A stretch of DNA of 64,000 bases, taken from contig NZ_JACCBH010000001.1 of NCBI RefSeq assembly GCF_013409745.1, positions 620,001 to 684,000 on the forward strand, written 5' to 3'. The notes below the pieces were generated by a model that did no database searches, was not told the DNA's origin, and saw only the letters and a program-made list of their open reading frames with translations. Made by a program: the position numbers and the translations under genes. Within the stretch, counting starts at the first letter, position 1; every line of letters begins with the position of its first letter. Shown one piece after another: positions 43,948 to 51,991 of the stretch. The stretch comes from Microbacterium pseudoresistens (GTDB taxonomy: Bacteria; Actinomycetota; Actinomycetes; Actinomycetales; Microbacteriaceae).

Positions 43948-44840
43948 CTGGCGGCCACTTCGACGCGATGGTGGAGCATGTGCGCGCGAATCGTCTTGGC
44001 TCTCGGCAGGATCCGCCTTGCGGCAGGAGTCAGCGCGCAGCCACCGCGCACGGGGACGGCGGATGCACCGACCCAGAGCTCACGCCCTTGGATCTTCAGC
44101 CCCTCGAGTAGCTGTTCCGCGGCACGATGCCCGAGGGCATGCGCGGCGACCAGCCTGTCGAACACCATCGCCAAGGCGTGGGCGCCAAGAACGTGCGACA
44201 TCAGGACGCGGGCGAATCGCGGATCGGTAAGGAGACCTGTCAGCGTGATGCGGGACGGGAACAGGCGGAACTCATCATCCGGGTCGTCAATGACGTCGTC
44301 TCGCTCAGGGGCGTTCAGATGCAGCAGTTCCGCAGCTGCACTGACTTCGGGTGATCGGTACGGCACACCTCTAAGAGCGAGAGACCCGTTCAGCTGGCGC
44401 TGCGCCGCCAGGTGCCTGGGATCGGCGACGACAGGAGCACCGCTCGGCAGCCAGACCCGATGGCGAACACAGACGGGTCCGTGTATCCGGGTCACCGTGA
44501 CCTGATCACCAGCTGCGCATCGCCCACAAAGTGTGACCGGCGCGGGGATCCTCCTGCAACTCGGACACTCGACTTGGCGTGTTGCACCGCCGTGGCCGCA
44601 GACGACACCACCGGAATCGCGTACCAGAGTTCCCTCAGTGAGTCCGCCCAGAGCTTCGATGTACCCGAGCGCGCTTCTCGGCGTCACCAGGATCGGGAGC
44701 ATTCGATCGATGTGCCGCAGGGCGAGCCAGAGGTCCTTCTGGCTGATCGCGTTGGCCGCACACAGGCGCGACCAGTAGCTCGTCACGGTTTCGTCTGGGT
44801 AGAGACGAACCGAGATCGGAAGCGTGGGGAGCACTGTCAT
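43944..44840 (-). CDS. tniQ: TniQ/TnsD-family target-selection protein, first copy
   Basis: A 298-aa protein with the TniQ opening PISVRLYPDETVTSYWSRLCAAN (about 8-30 in two parts) and zinc cluster C92, C95, C105, C108, C124, H127 (ECPSCRR, LCGRCA, CVRHRVWLP). The C-terminal half is helical and basic. It starts ATG 44840 overlapping the tnsC stop (ATGA) and ends overlapping the next tniQ. Expected role: recruit TnsC to the insertion site. It is shorter than Tn7 TnsD, closer to compact TniQ. Confidence 0.9.
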   Translation of the reverse strand: MTVLPTLPISVRLYPDETVTSYWSRLCAANAISQKDLWLALRHIDRMLPILVTPRSALGYIEALGGLTEGTLVRDSGGVVCGHGGATRQVECPSCRRIPAPVTLCGRCAAGDQVTVTRIHGPVCVRHRVWLPSGAPVVADPRHLAAQRQLNGSLALRGVPYRSPEVSAAAELLHLNAPERDDVIDDPDDEFRLFPSRITLTGLLTDPRFARVLMSHVLGAHALAMVFDRLVAAHALGHRAAEQLLEGLKIQGRELWVGASAVPVRGGCALTPAARRILPRAKTIRAHMLHHRVEVAAR

Positions 44841-45865
44841 CGTGCGATCACGCGTTTCCGTGACTGTCGCGGTGTCTCCGGGCGCAACGCCGCCGCAGTC
44901 TGACGGCGACGAAGATCATGCTCGAACACCTTCAGATCGAGTGTCTCGGTCCCGTCCTCGATCGCTCTGAGCGCGGCGAACTGCAGGAGGTCTTTGAGCA
45001 GGCCGATCTCTCCGCCTGTCAGCGCATGAAGTGTCACGGCTGCCGACAGGATCGATCCCGGTCGCTGATCTGCGAGACATAGGGAGTTCTCCATGGCAAG
45101 AAGCAGGTCGCCCCATCGAGCCTTCTCCTCGGTGCTGTCCAGGGGGAAGGGCACGGCGACGTGCACTTCGAATCTCTTCCCGATCTGACCCCCGCGCTGT
45201 CCATCGAGGAGACCGGTTCCCTCCACAGCGATCCCGGCGTACACGAAAGTGCCGCCGCACCGCTCCGACAGTTGCTTGAGCATGTCCGACGCCTCGATGT
45301 TCTGCCGGTACTTGAGGTCGAGGTGATGCACATCATCGATCAGGACAAGCTCCGTGGAACACCTGCGCAAGGCATTCGCGACCACCTCCAACAGATCTCC
45401 GTACGTCATCCGATGGAGGACGGGGAGCCCCAAAAAGCGAGCGAACTCGTGCATCAGCGCCTTCGCCGAGCACTGCGCCGGCACAGCAACGTACACGACA
45501 GGGATCTTGCCCCGCCCGGCAGCCGGATGACCGACCTCTCGCCGTCTTCGCTCGTGCGCTTTGCCGATCTCGACCAGAGACGTGGTCTTGCCCTGACCAG
45601 GCTCCCCCGACAAGATCAGGCCCAGCTTCCCGACCCGCCGGTACGCGTTGAGCATGACGCGATCGCGCACAGCACGCTGAAAGGCCTCGAACTGCGGTGT
45701 CCGCACGAATGCGCCTGCCTGCGAATACTGGGCGCGGCCCTGGTTGTACAGCGCCCGGTCGCCGAAACTCATGGTGCGGAGTTCCTGCAACGTGATCGGC
45801 GCGGGCCTCTCGTGCACGGTGTTGACGTGGTCCCGCCACCCCTCCTTGGTCGTGATCTCGATCAT
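44837..45865 (-). CDS. tnsC: TnsC/TniB-type AAA+ ATPase transposition regulator
   Basis: A 342-aa AAA+ protein that would assemble on target DNA and activate TnsA-TnsB. Walker A is LILSGEPGQGKTTS (about 85-98), Walker B TELVLIDDVHHL (about 172-183), sensor 1 GTFVYAGIAVEGTG (about 205-218) and an arginine-rich segment follows. I chose ATG 45863-45865 because it overlaps the tnsB stop (ATGA); the frame extends upstream without homology. Length fits TniB/TnsC of this family. Confidence 0.93.
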   Translation of the reverse strand: MIEITTKEGWRDHVNTVHERPAPITLQELRTMSFGDRALYNQGRAQYSQAGAFVRTPQFEAFQRAVRDRVMLNAYRRVGKLGLILSGEPGQGKTTSLVEIGKAHERRRREVGHPAAGRGKIPVVYVAVPAQCSAKALMHEFARFLGLPVLHRMTYGDLLEVVANALRRCSTELVLIDDVHHLDLKYRQNIEASDMLKQLSERCGGTFVYAGIAVEGTGLLDGQRGGQIGKRFEVHVAVPFPLDSTEEKARWGDLLLAMENSLCLADQRPGSILSAAVTLHALTGGEIGLLKDLLQFAALRAIEDGTETLDLKVFEHDLRRRQTAAALRPETPRQSRKRVIAR

Positions 45866-47865
45866 TCGTCGATCCTCCGCCGCACCTCGTCGAACGCCTC
45901 GCCAATGAGTGGGAAGCCACCGGTGTTGGGCCATTCACCGCTCGAAGCGGACTCGACCGACGACTCGCTCGAGTCCGCGGATTGGTCCTCGGCCTCGATG
46001 CTCTTCACGCTCGTGAGGTTCATCGGGTCGTCGGCGATCGCTGTCGTTCGAGCACGCTGTCGATTGCTCCGTATCTGCTTGGTGTTGCGAGGTGCCGGAT
46101 TCCCCCGTCCGGCGAATGCCTTGATCGCCATCGCAAGCTCGCGACGTTCCGCGTCGAGCCCCTCGGGTCGGTTGGCGTACTCGGTGCGGGCGTACCGCCA
46201 GACATCTCCGAGCATCGGGAGTTCATGAACTTGATTTGACCACCGCAGAGGGATGAATTCGCCGTCCCGTTCGAGCCAGACGACGTGCAGGTTGTAGGGG
46301 TCCACGCGGATCGGCCAGCGGCCGTTTCTCACCTTGTCGTTGGACTTGCGCCGCCACATGCCCTTGAGTCGCTCCGAGTTGTAGACGCGATGATCGATGA
46401 TCACCCCGTATCGGTTGAGCACGCGATAGTGCACGGGCAGCAGCGCGATGTAGTCGTCTCGCGTCAGTGGGACGTGGAGCTCCGGCACGTACGCACGGAA
46501 CGCGCGACACATCTCATTCGGCGACAACTTGATCCGCGGATGCAGCGGGTCTCGCAGCCCATCGTGCGGACGGTTCTGCCACTCGACGGCTATCCAATCC
46601 TCGATCAGTTCCTGCGCCTGAGCAATCGTCAGCAGCGCGCTCGAATCGGCGTCTGTGTCACGTCCTCGATGCTCGACGCTTCGCCCCACGTATCCCTTGG
46701 CGTGCTGTAACAGCATCGAGTTGATGGCCCCGAACGCTCGCTCAACGTGCGGCTTGTCCGTCGGAGTGTGTGGTGCCGAAGTGATCAGCGAGATCTTCAG
46801 CGCTTCGCATGCCGCCCGGAAATGCCGTGACAGGTAATTGCGTCCGCGGTCGGTCGTGATCGCGTCGGGAAACACGTACGGCTGCGCGAGACGCAATCTC
46901 TCGAATCGTTCCTGCTCGACCAGCTGATTGTCAGCCCACGCCGTCGAGATCAACCGTCGAGTCTCACGAACACCCTCCATGCGCCGGCCGTAGGGCACCA
47001 GCGCACGCGCGAGAACGGCCACCAGGTCCACGCTCTTCGTCCCCTCCGGGCGCAACATCGCGGCGAGGATCGAGCGGGTCGCCACGTCCAGGAGAATCGT
47101 CAGTTCGGGCCGGCCGATCGTCTTTTCATCGATCCGCAACATGACATCGATTCGAGTGGAGTCCATCTCGACCAGCTCGCCCGGACGCAGAGCGGTGCGC
47201 GTGCCGAACGTGCCGTCCGGCTGCAATGCCAGCGATTCACGGGTCTTGGCCGATCCGAAGGTGAACTGCCCGTGCTCATCCGCTTCAAGAAGTCGGTAGA
47301 ACGTCGCCCGGCTCGGCAGTTTCACCGCATCACCATGAAGACGCTTGATGCGCCTCGTGATCTGCTCCATCGCCGTCGTCCGGCTCACGGTCGATGCGCG
47401 GCTCCTTCCTCCGAGCTCGTGGTTGATCGCCTCGATCAGACGCGGATCCCACGTGCTCTTGCGCGGGGACCGTCTGCGCTCCGTTGCCGTTCCCTGCTCT
47501 CGGAACGCTTTGAGGCGACGCTCGACGGCGCGTGTGGAGACGGGCTTGCCGACTCGCCCCTCCAGCCACGCGCGCTCCGTTTCGACAGCCTTCCCGACTC
47601 CGACCTCGTCGCGGGACGCCTCGATACGTATGCACGACTGCAGCCACGGATCCATGCCAGGCTCGATGTCCTCCACCTGCAGCGACAGCTGAAGCAGGCC
47701 GGAGGTGTCGGTCGGCACCGGTGTCGCATCACGTCCAAGCTCGTCGACAGCGACCTCAACCTCACCCCCGTCCTCATCTCGAAGCGTTGCTGAATCCTTC
47801 TCGATGATCACAACCATGTACTTGCGCTGACGCCACATAAGCGACCCGCCAACGACAACGCGCAT
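45862..47865 (-). CDS. tnsB: TnsB/TniA-type DDE transposase
   Basis: A 667-aa RNase-H-fold transposase that cuts and joins the 3' ends. DDE residues are in LVEMDSTRIDV (D about 235), AITTDRGRNYLSRHF (D about 338) and TDKPHVERAFGAINSML (E about 374). D-to-E spacing near 35 fits the family. The N-terminal third has HTH-like segments expected to bind the TTTCGTGAGA repeats; the C-terminal third is the Mu_transpos_C barrel and a tail that contacts TnsC. ATG 47865 shares a base with the tnsA stop (TGATG) and has an AAAGGAG Shine-Dalgarno. Confidence 0.95.
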   Translation of the reverse strand: MRVVVGGSLMWRQRKYMVVIIEKDSATLRDEDGGEVEVAVDELGRDATPVPTDTSGLLQLSLQVEDIEPGMDPWLQSCIRIEASRDEVGVGKAVETERAWLEGRVGKPVSTRAVERRLKAFREQGTATERRRSPRKSTWDPRLIEAINHELGGRSRASTVSRTTAMEQITRRIKRLHGDAVKLPSRATFYRLLEADEHGQFTFGSAKTRESLALQPDGTFGTRTALRPGELVEMDSTRIDVMLRIDEKTIGRPELTILLDVATRSILAAMLRPEGTKSVDLVAVLARALVPYGRRMEGVRETRRLISTAWADNQLVEQERFERLRLAQPYVFPDAITTDRGRNYLSRHFRAACEALKISLITSAPHTPTDKPHVERAFGAINSMLLQHAKGYVGRSVEHRGRDTDADSSALLTIAQAQELIEDWIAVEWQNRPHDGLRDPLHPRIKLSPNEMCRAFRAYVPELHVPLTRDDYIALLPVHYRVLNRYGVIIDHRVYNSERLKGMWRRKSNDKVRNGRWPIRVDPYNLHVVWLERDGEFIPLRWSNQVHELPMLGDVWRYARTEYANRPEGLDAERRELAMAIKAFAGRGNPAPRNTKQIRSNRQRARTTAIADDPMNLTSVKSIEAEDQSADSSESSVESASSGEWPNTGGFPLIGEAFDEVRRRIDE

Positions 47866-48602
47866 CACGCGCTCCTTTCACACACCATCGTCTTGGCACT
47901 GAGGGGTTGATCGAGATCTGCTTCCAGTGCCCCTGACCACAGGTGCGCGTAGCAACGCGCGTACCCCTCGGAACCGACCCCGAGCACCGCGGCAACCGCG
48001 GCCAGCGGCAACCCTCCACCGGGCAGTTTCGGGAGGCCCTCGTCGCCGGCGCTCTCCCGGAACGGGGCAAGGAATCGCAGGTTCGCTTCACGCATCGGAG
48101 ATGCGGCGTCGTAGACGACGTAACGCCAGCCGCGTTCCGCGGCGAACACGGCTGTCATGTCGAACTGCGCTCTGACTTCGTCATCGATGCGAGCCGCGGG
48201 TTTGACATCCATCAGCACTGCCTGACCATCGTCGAGACGCACGAAGTAGTCGGGGTAATGTTCGCGCACGCCGTCGGAGGTGATCCAGCGAATCCACATC
48301 GGCTGGCTCGCGACCGCGAGCACACCTGGTGTGCGGTCCAACTCGATGAGGCAGCCCCGCTCAGTCAAGGACTCGAAGCCGACGGACGCGCCGAGCGCTC
48401 CCATCCAGTGATATCCGTCGTAATGCCGCTTGAGCCGCCAGCTGGGGAAGGTTCGGACAGCTTCGCCTCGCTCGAACGGGATCTCATCGCAATCGACCGC
48501 ATCAACTTCGAGATGTACGCCATCGAGGCGGTACTCAACCCGTGTCCGCGTCGCCCCCACCATGGGAGCGAGAGGAGCAGGCCACTGCAGCGTCAGGTCC
48601 AT
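47865..48602 (-). CDS. tnsA: TnsA-type endonuclease subunit of the transposase
   Basis: A 245-aa restriction-enzyme-like nuclease that cuts the 5' ends so the element moves by cut-and-paste. Catalytic residues line up with Tn7 TnsA in place as well as order: Glu in FESLTERG (about 77), Asp in EHYPDYFVRL (about 117) and Lys in VLMDVKPAA (about 133). The C-terminal region has the helical segment expected to contact TnsC. It is the first gene of the operon, 255 bp from the right tip, as in Tn7. Promoter and Shine-Dalgarno are not obvious. Confidence 0.93.
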   Translation of the reverse strand: MDLTLQWPAPLAPMVGATRTRVEYRLDGVHLEVDAVDCDEIPFERGEAVRTFPSWRLKRHYDGYHWMGALGASVGFESLTERGCLIELDRTPGVLAVASQPMWIRWITSDGVREHYPDYFVRLDDGQAVLMDVKPAARIDDEVRAQFDMTAVFAAERGWRYVVYDAASPMREANLRFLAPFRESAGDEGLPKLPGGGLPLAAVAAVLGVGSEGYARCYAHLWSGALEADLDQPLSAKTMVCERSA

Positions 48603-48779
48603 AGGGATCCAATCGACATCGACGGATACGTCCTATTCGGCAGTCAGCCTCTCTCCTGAGGAGCGGTACTGGCCTATGTCCCGAGCCCTGACAAAGATCA
48701 CCCGACCGGGGATCAACTCACGGGCAGAGTACGTCCGGCGCCGAACGAACCCCGTCGACACGCCGTCGCTTCCGACAGG
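48603..48779. other. Non-coding right-end interval upstream of tnsA
   Basis: It lies between the tnsA start and the first strong right-end repeat. It includes a partial repeat TTCCGACAGGC near 48769-48779. It must hold the tnsA promoter, but I could not pick out a convincing one. Confidence 0.4.
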
Positions 48780-48857
48780 CTTCGTGAGATTCCGACACTT
48801 CCGTGAGACGCTCCGACACCTTTCGTGAGACTCCGACACTTTTCGTGAGATCGGACA
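48780..48857. repeat. Transposon right end: four TnsB-type repeats
   Basis: Head-to-tail copies of TTTCGTGAGA followed by a CCGACAC block: 48780-48798, 48799-48819, 48821-48839 and the terminal 48841-48857 (TTTCGTGAGATCGGACA). Spacing is about 20 bp, or two helical turns, as for adjacent TnsB sites at the Tn7 right end. Confidence 0.92.
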
Positions 48858-48862
48858 GTCGG
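48858..48862. repeat. Target-site duplication, right copy (GTCGG)
   Basis: Directly follows the right tip ACA at 48857 and matches 34542-34546. Confidence 0.9.
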
Positions 48863-48898
48863 CCCCGCGCCCATCTCGGACTTTCCGTGACCAAACCG

Positions 48899-48927
48899 TT
48901 GCATTCGTTACCTCGCCGTTATACAGT
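48899..48927 (+). promoter_or_regulatory. Putative promoter in the right flank
   Basis: TTGCAT (48899-48904), a 17-bp spacer and TACAGT (48922-48927). Predicted start is about 48934. It would drive the structured transcript ending near 49033. Confidence 0.5.
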
Positions 48928-48933
48928 GATCGC

Positions 48934-49033
48934 ACGGTGAATGTTTTGCTGTGGCATCCACCGCATGTGATTGCAGGACACTCTTGGTGCAAGGGACAGA
49001 GCCGGTCGGAAGCCTCTCCGACCGGCTCTCACC
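48934..49033 (+). ncRNA. Candidate structured small RNA beside the transposon insertion
   Basis: Downstream of a plausible promoter, the transcript could fold with a closing helix GGTGA (48936-48940)/TCACC (49029-49033), a small GTGG-CAT-CCAC hairpin, a TTGCA/TGCAA helix, and a long 13-bp perfect hairpin, AGAGCCGGTCGGA (48998-49010) with TCCGACCGGCTCT (49017-49029). The long hairpin may instead be a terminator, although no T-tract follows. The closing helix and the long hairpin share base 49029, so they may compete. It matches none of the RNA families I can recognise. Confidence 0.35.
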
Positions 49034-49055
49034 ATGTCGGGGATAATCTGAGGTC

Positions 49056-49505
49056 ATGAGCGATCGGAAGCTGGCCGTCGAGGCGTGGGAGAACCTCTTC
49101 CGCGCTCAGCACGAGTTGTTCGTCGAGATGTCGAGCGACTTCGACGGCGCCGGCCTCAGCCTCGCCGAGTACGACGTGCTGCTCACCGTCACCCGCTGCG
49201 CCAAGCACACCGCGCGGCTGCGCGAGGTGACGGCGCGGATGCTCATCAGCCAGCCCAGCGTGTCTCGGCTCGTCGATCGCATGGTCGCCCGCGGACTCAT
49301 CTCCAAAGATCCCGATCCGCGGGACGGCCGCGGCTCGCTCATCCACGCCACCCCGGAGGGCGTGCGCGCCTTCCACCGCCTCGCCGCCGTGCACGCCACG
49401 ACCATCGCCGGACGGATGTCGGCGCTCAGCCCCGACGAGCAGCGCACGCTGCGCGACCTCACGCGCAAGCTGCGCGGTGCCGGTTCGGCGGCCGAGACCG
49501 AGTAG
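49056..49505 (+). CDS. MarR-family transcriptional regulator
   Basis: A 149-aa protein with the MarR fold: SLAEYDVLLTVTRC, LREVTARMLISQPSVSRLVDRMVARGLI (recognition helix about 66-80) and the wing DPDPRDGRGSLIHATPEG. It probably represses drug- or stress-related genes in response to small aromatic ligands; the target is unknown. TAATCT (49044-49049) ends 6 nt before ATG 49056, so the mRNA is leaderless and independent of the structured upstream transcript. It is the first host gene to the right of the transposon. Confidence 0.9.
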   Translation: MSDRKLAVEAWENLFRAQHELFVEMSSDFDGAGLSLAEYDVLLTVTRCAKHTARLREVTARMLISQPSVSRLVDRMVARGLISKDPDPRDGRGSLIHATPEGVRAFHRLAAVHATTIAGRMSALSPDEQRTLRDLTRKLRGAGSAAETE

Positions 49506-49605
49506 CCGCTCCCCCGCGGATGCCCCGCCCCGCCGACGGGCGGATCTGGCAGACTCGATCGGGATGCTCCGCGACACGCGCGGAGACACGGGGGAAGAGG
49601 TACCC

Positions 49606-51228
49606 ATGGAAGCGGCCGCACTCATCGGCACTCTGGTCATCATCGGGATCGCGGTCGTCGCGGTCGTCATCATCCTGCTGATCATCCTGTTGTTCGCCCG
49701 CAGCTGGATCAAGGTCGCCCGCGCCGACGAGGCACTGGTCATCTCGGGGCGCAAGCAGAAGGTGCAACGCACCGTCGAGACCATCGGCGCCGACGGCTCG
49801 ATCGCCTCGCAACCCGAGATCATCGACTCGCCCGTGACGGTCATCGTCAACGGGAAGTCGCTCGTCAACCCCATCACCCAGCGCCACGAGATCATCTCAC
49901 TGCGCTCGCGCCAGGTGTCGCTGAACGCCGAGGCGCAGTCGCTGGACAGTGTGACCCTGAACGTCGACGGCGTCGCGATCGTGAAGATCGGCTCCGAGCC
50001 GCTCTACGTGCGCCGCGCCGCCGAGCGCTTCGCCTCGCAAGACAAAGCGATCGAGCAGTTCACCACCGAGCAGCTCGAGGGTGCGCTGCGAGGCATCGTC
50101 GCCACCCTGTCGGTGGTCGAGCTCATGCGCGAGCGCAAGAAGTTCTCCGACCAGATCGCCGCCGACGTCTCTCAGGAGCTCGCCGAGCAGGGCCTCATTC
50201 TCGACTCGTTCCAGATCAAGGGCATCACGGACGCCGTGGGCTACATCCAGTCGCTGGGCGCCCCTGAGATCCAGTCGAAGCGCCAGGCCGCCGAGATCGC
50301 GCAGACCAACGCCGACCGTGCGATCAACCAGAAGATCATCGCGAACCAGGAGTCGAACCTCGTCGAGCAGACGGCGCTCGACACGAACACCGCGAACGCC
50401 GCCGCCGGCGTCGGCCGTGCCCGCGCCGAGGCAGAGCAGGCCGAGCACCTCGCTCGCGCCAAGGCCGAGCAGGGCGTGCTGCAGCAGCAGGCCGAGAACA
50501 AGCAGGCCCAGCTGGATGCCGACGTCAAGCGCGTCGCCGACGCCCAGCGCTATGAGGCCGAGACCCGTGCACAGGCCGAGCTGTACACCCGCGAGCGCGC
50601 GGCCGAGGCCGCCGCGATCGAGCAGGTGAAGCAGGCCGAGGCGCGCACCCGCATCGCCGAGCAGCAGGCCGAGGCAGACAAGGCCCGCGCCGCCGGTGAG
50701 GCCGCCGCCGCCGAGGCAAAGGCGAGCGGTGACGCCAACGCCCTGCGCGCGCAGGCCGACGCCGAGGCGGAAGCGCGTCGCCTGCGCGCGAACGCCGAGG
50801 CCGAGGCGATCCGCGCCGAGGGCGAGGCGCGCGCCGCGGCCGTCGAGGCCGAGGCCAAGGCCATCGCCTCGAACCAGGAGGCGTTCCTCTCGCAGCGCGT
50901 CGTCGACGTGCTGCCGGCCCTCATGGCCGAGTTCGCCAAGGGGTACTCGGCCATCGGCAACGTGTCGATCATCGGCGGTTCCGACGACGGCGCGTCCGGG
51001 GTCGTCGGCGGCGACAACGCCAAGGCGATGAAGTCGGTGTTCGACAGCGTGAGCGCCGCGACGGGTCTGGATCTCGCCGCCATCATCCAGGGTCAGGCCG
51101 TGGGCCGCGGCATCGGCGAGGCCATGGCCAAGACGGATGCCGGTGCCCCCTCCGCACAGGAGCCGTCGGTCCGCACGCCCGCACCGACGGCTCCGGCCGC
51201 AGACGACTCCGAACCTCCCGCCGAGTGA
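49606..51228 (+). CDS. Flotillin-like SPFH/band-7 membrane protein
   Basis: A 540-aa protein. Residues 5-32 are one N-terminal membrane helix (IGTLVIIGIAVVAVVIILLIILLF in part). The SPFH domain is at about 35-215 (VARADEALVISGRK, DVSQELAEQGLILDSFQIKGI). A long Ala/Glu coiled coil follows (about 225-420) with the AEAEA repeats typical of flotillins, and a Gly-rich oligomerisation region and Pro/Ala tail close it. Flotillins organise lipid domains. ATG 49606 has a GAAGAGG Shine-Dalgarno. No NfeD partner gene is next to it. Confidence 0.9.
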   Translation: MEAAALIGTLVIIGIAVVAVVIILLIILLFARSWIKVARADEALVISGRKQKVQRTVETIGADGSIASQPEIIDSPVTVIVNGKSLVNPITQRHEIISLRSRQVSLNAEAQSLDSVTLNVDGVAIVKIGSEPLYVRRAAERFASQDKAIEQFTTEQLEGALRGIVATLSVVELMRERKKFSDQIAADVSQELAEQGLILDSFQIKGITDAVGYIQSLGAPEIQSKRQAAEIAQTNADRAINQKIIANQESNLVEQTALDTNTANAAAGVGRARAEAEQAEHLARAKAEQGVLQQQAENKQAQLDADVKRVADAQRYEAETRAQAELYTRERAAEAAAIEQVKQAEARTRIAEQQAEADKARAAGEAAAAEAKASGDANALRAQADAEAEARRLRANAEAEAIRAEGEARAAAVEAEAKAIASNQEAFLSQRVVDVLPALMAEFAKGYSAIGNVSIIGGSDDGASGVVGGDNAKAMKSVFDSVSAATGLDLAAIIQGQAVGRGIGEAMAKTDAGAPSAQEPSVRTPAPTAPAADDSEPPAE

Positions 51229-51256
51229 CCCGGGCCGCCGAGAAAGCCGACGGGCG

Positions 51257-51991
51257 TCACACGGTGCGACGGCGGAGGGTGAGCGGGGCGAGCACGAGGA
51301 AGGCGACGGCGAATGCGGCCACCGCGAGCACCGGGCCCCACACATCCCACCCCTCGGCGCCCGCGGCGACCGCCTGGATCGCATCGATCGCGTGGCTCAG
51401 CGGCAGCCAGTCGGAGATGGCGTAGAGCACATCGGGCATCTGATCGCGCGGCATGAACAGCCCGCCGAGGATCATCTGCGGGAACACGAGCAGCGGCATG
51501 AACTGCACGGCCTGGAACTCCGTCTGCGCGAAGGCGCTGGCCAGCAGCCCCAGGGCTGTGCCGAGCAGGGCGTCGACGACGGCGACGAGGCCCAGCTGCC
51601 AGAGCGGCCCGTCGACCTCGAGGCCGCAGACGAAGACGGCGAACGCGACGGTGATGATCGCCTGCAGGATCGCCATGATGCCGAACGCGAGCGCGTATCC
51701 GAGGATGAAGTCGGCCTTGCCCAGCGGCGTGGTCATGAGCCGCTCCAGCGTGCCGGACCGGCGCTCGCGCAGCGTGGTGATCGAGGTGAGCAGGAACATG
51801 AGGATGAAGGGGAACAGGGCGAGAATCGCACCGCCGACCCGGTCGAACACGCCCTCCTGATCGGCGAACAGCCAGGCGAACAGGCCCACGAGCAGGCTCG
51901 GCGCGACGAGCATCAGCGCGATCGAGCGCGGGTCGTGGCGCAGCTGGTTGAGCACGCGCCCCGCGGTGGCGAAGATGCGCCGCGCGTTCAT
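51257..51991 (-). CDS. ABC-2-type drug exporter permease
   Basis: A 244-aa six-helix permease with the ABC-2 pattern: N-terminal LNQLRHDPRSIALMLVAPSLLVG, the ERRSGTLERLMTTPLGKADFILGYAL loop, and C-terminal QMILGGLFMPRDQMPDVLYAISDWLPLSHAIDAI, the DrrB/NodJ-type signature. It overlaps the ATPase gene by 4 bp (ATGA). With the TetR gene upstream this is a typical inducible multidrug or antibiotic exporter cassette; the substrate is not known. Confidence 0.9.
   Translation of the reverse strand: MNARRIFATAGRVLNQLRHDPRSIALMLVAPSLLVGLFAWLFADQEGVFDRVGGAILALFPFILMFLLTSITTLRERRSGTLERLMTTPLGKADFILGYALAFGIMAILQAIITVAFAVFVCGLEVDGPLWQLGLVAVVDALLGTALGLLASAFAQTEFQAVQFMPLLVFPQMILGGLFMPRDQMPDVLYAISDWLPLSHAIDAIQAVAAGAEGWDVWGPVLAVAAFAVAFLVLAPLTLRRRTV

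Larger units (their letters stand above)
34547..48857. mobile_element. Complete Tn7-like transposon (14,311 bp) with TnsA, TnsB, TnsC, two TniQ proteins and cargo
   Basis: The ends are inverted copies of one 17-bp sequence: TGTCCGTTCTCACGAAA on the left (34547-34563), TTTCGTGAGATCGGACA on the right (48841-48857), with one mismatch. Both tips are TGT...ACA. The flanks are the 5-bp duplication GTCGG. Internal TCTCACGAAA-type repeats occur twice at the left and four times, head to tail, at the right, like the TnsB-binding sites of Tn7, whose right end also has four and lies beside tnsA. All core genes are open, so the element may be active. Cargo includes a retron-type module. Confidence 0.95.

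Noticed and set aside
34547..48857. Possibility that the element is a CRISPR-associated transposon
   Set aside because: TniQ is present, but no Cas5/6/7/8 or Cas12k gene and no repeat-spacer array was seen within the element or its flanks.
48937..49059. A GTG-started 40-codon frame running into marR
   Set aside because: It crosses the 13-bp hairpin, has no Shine-Dalgarno or family resemblance, and marR has its own leaderless promoter. A structured RNA explains the interval better.
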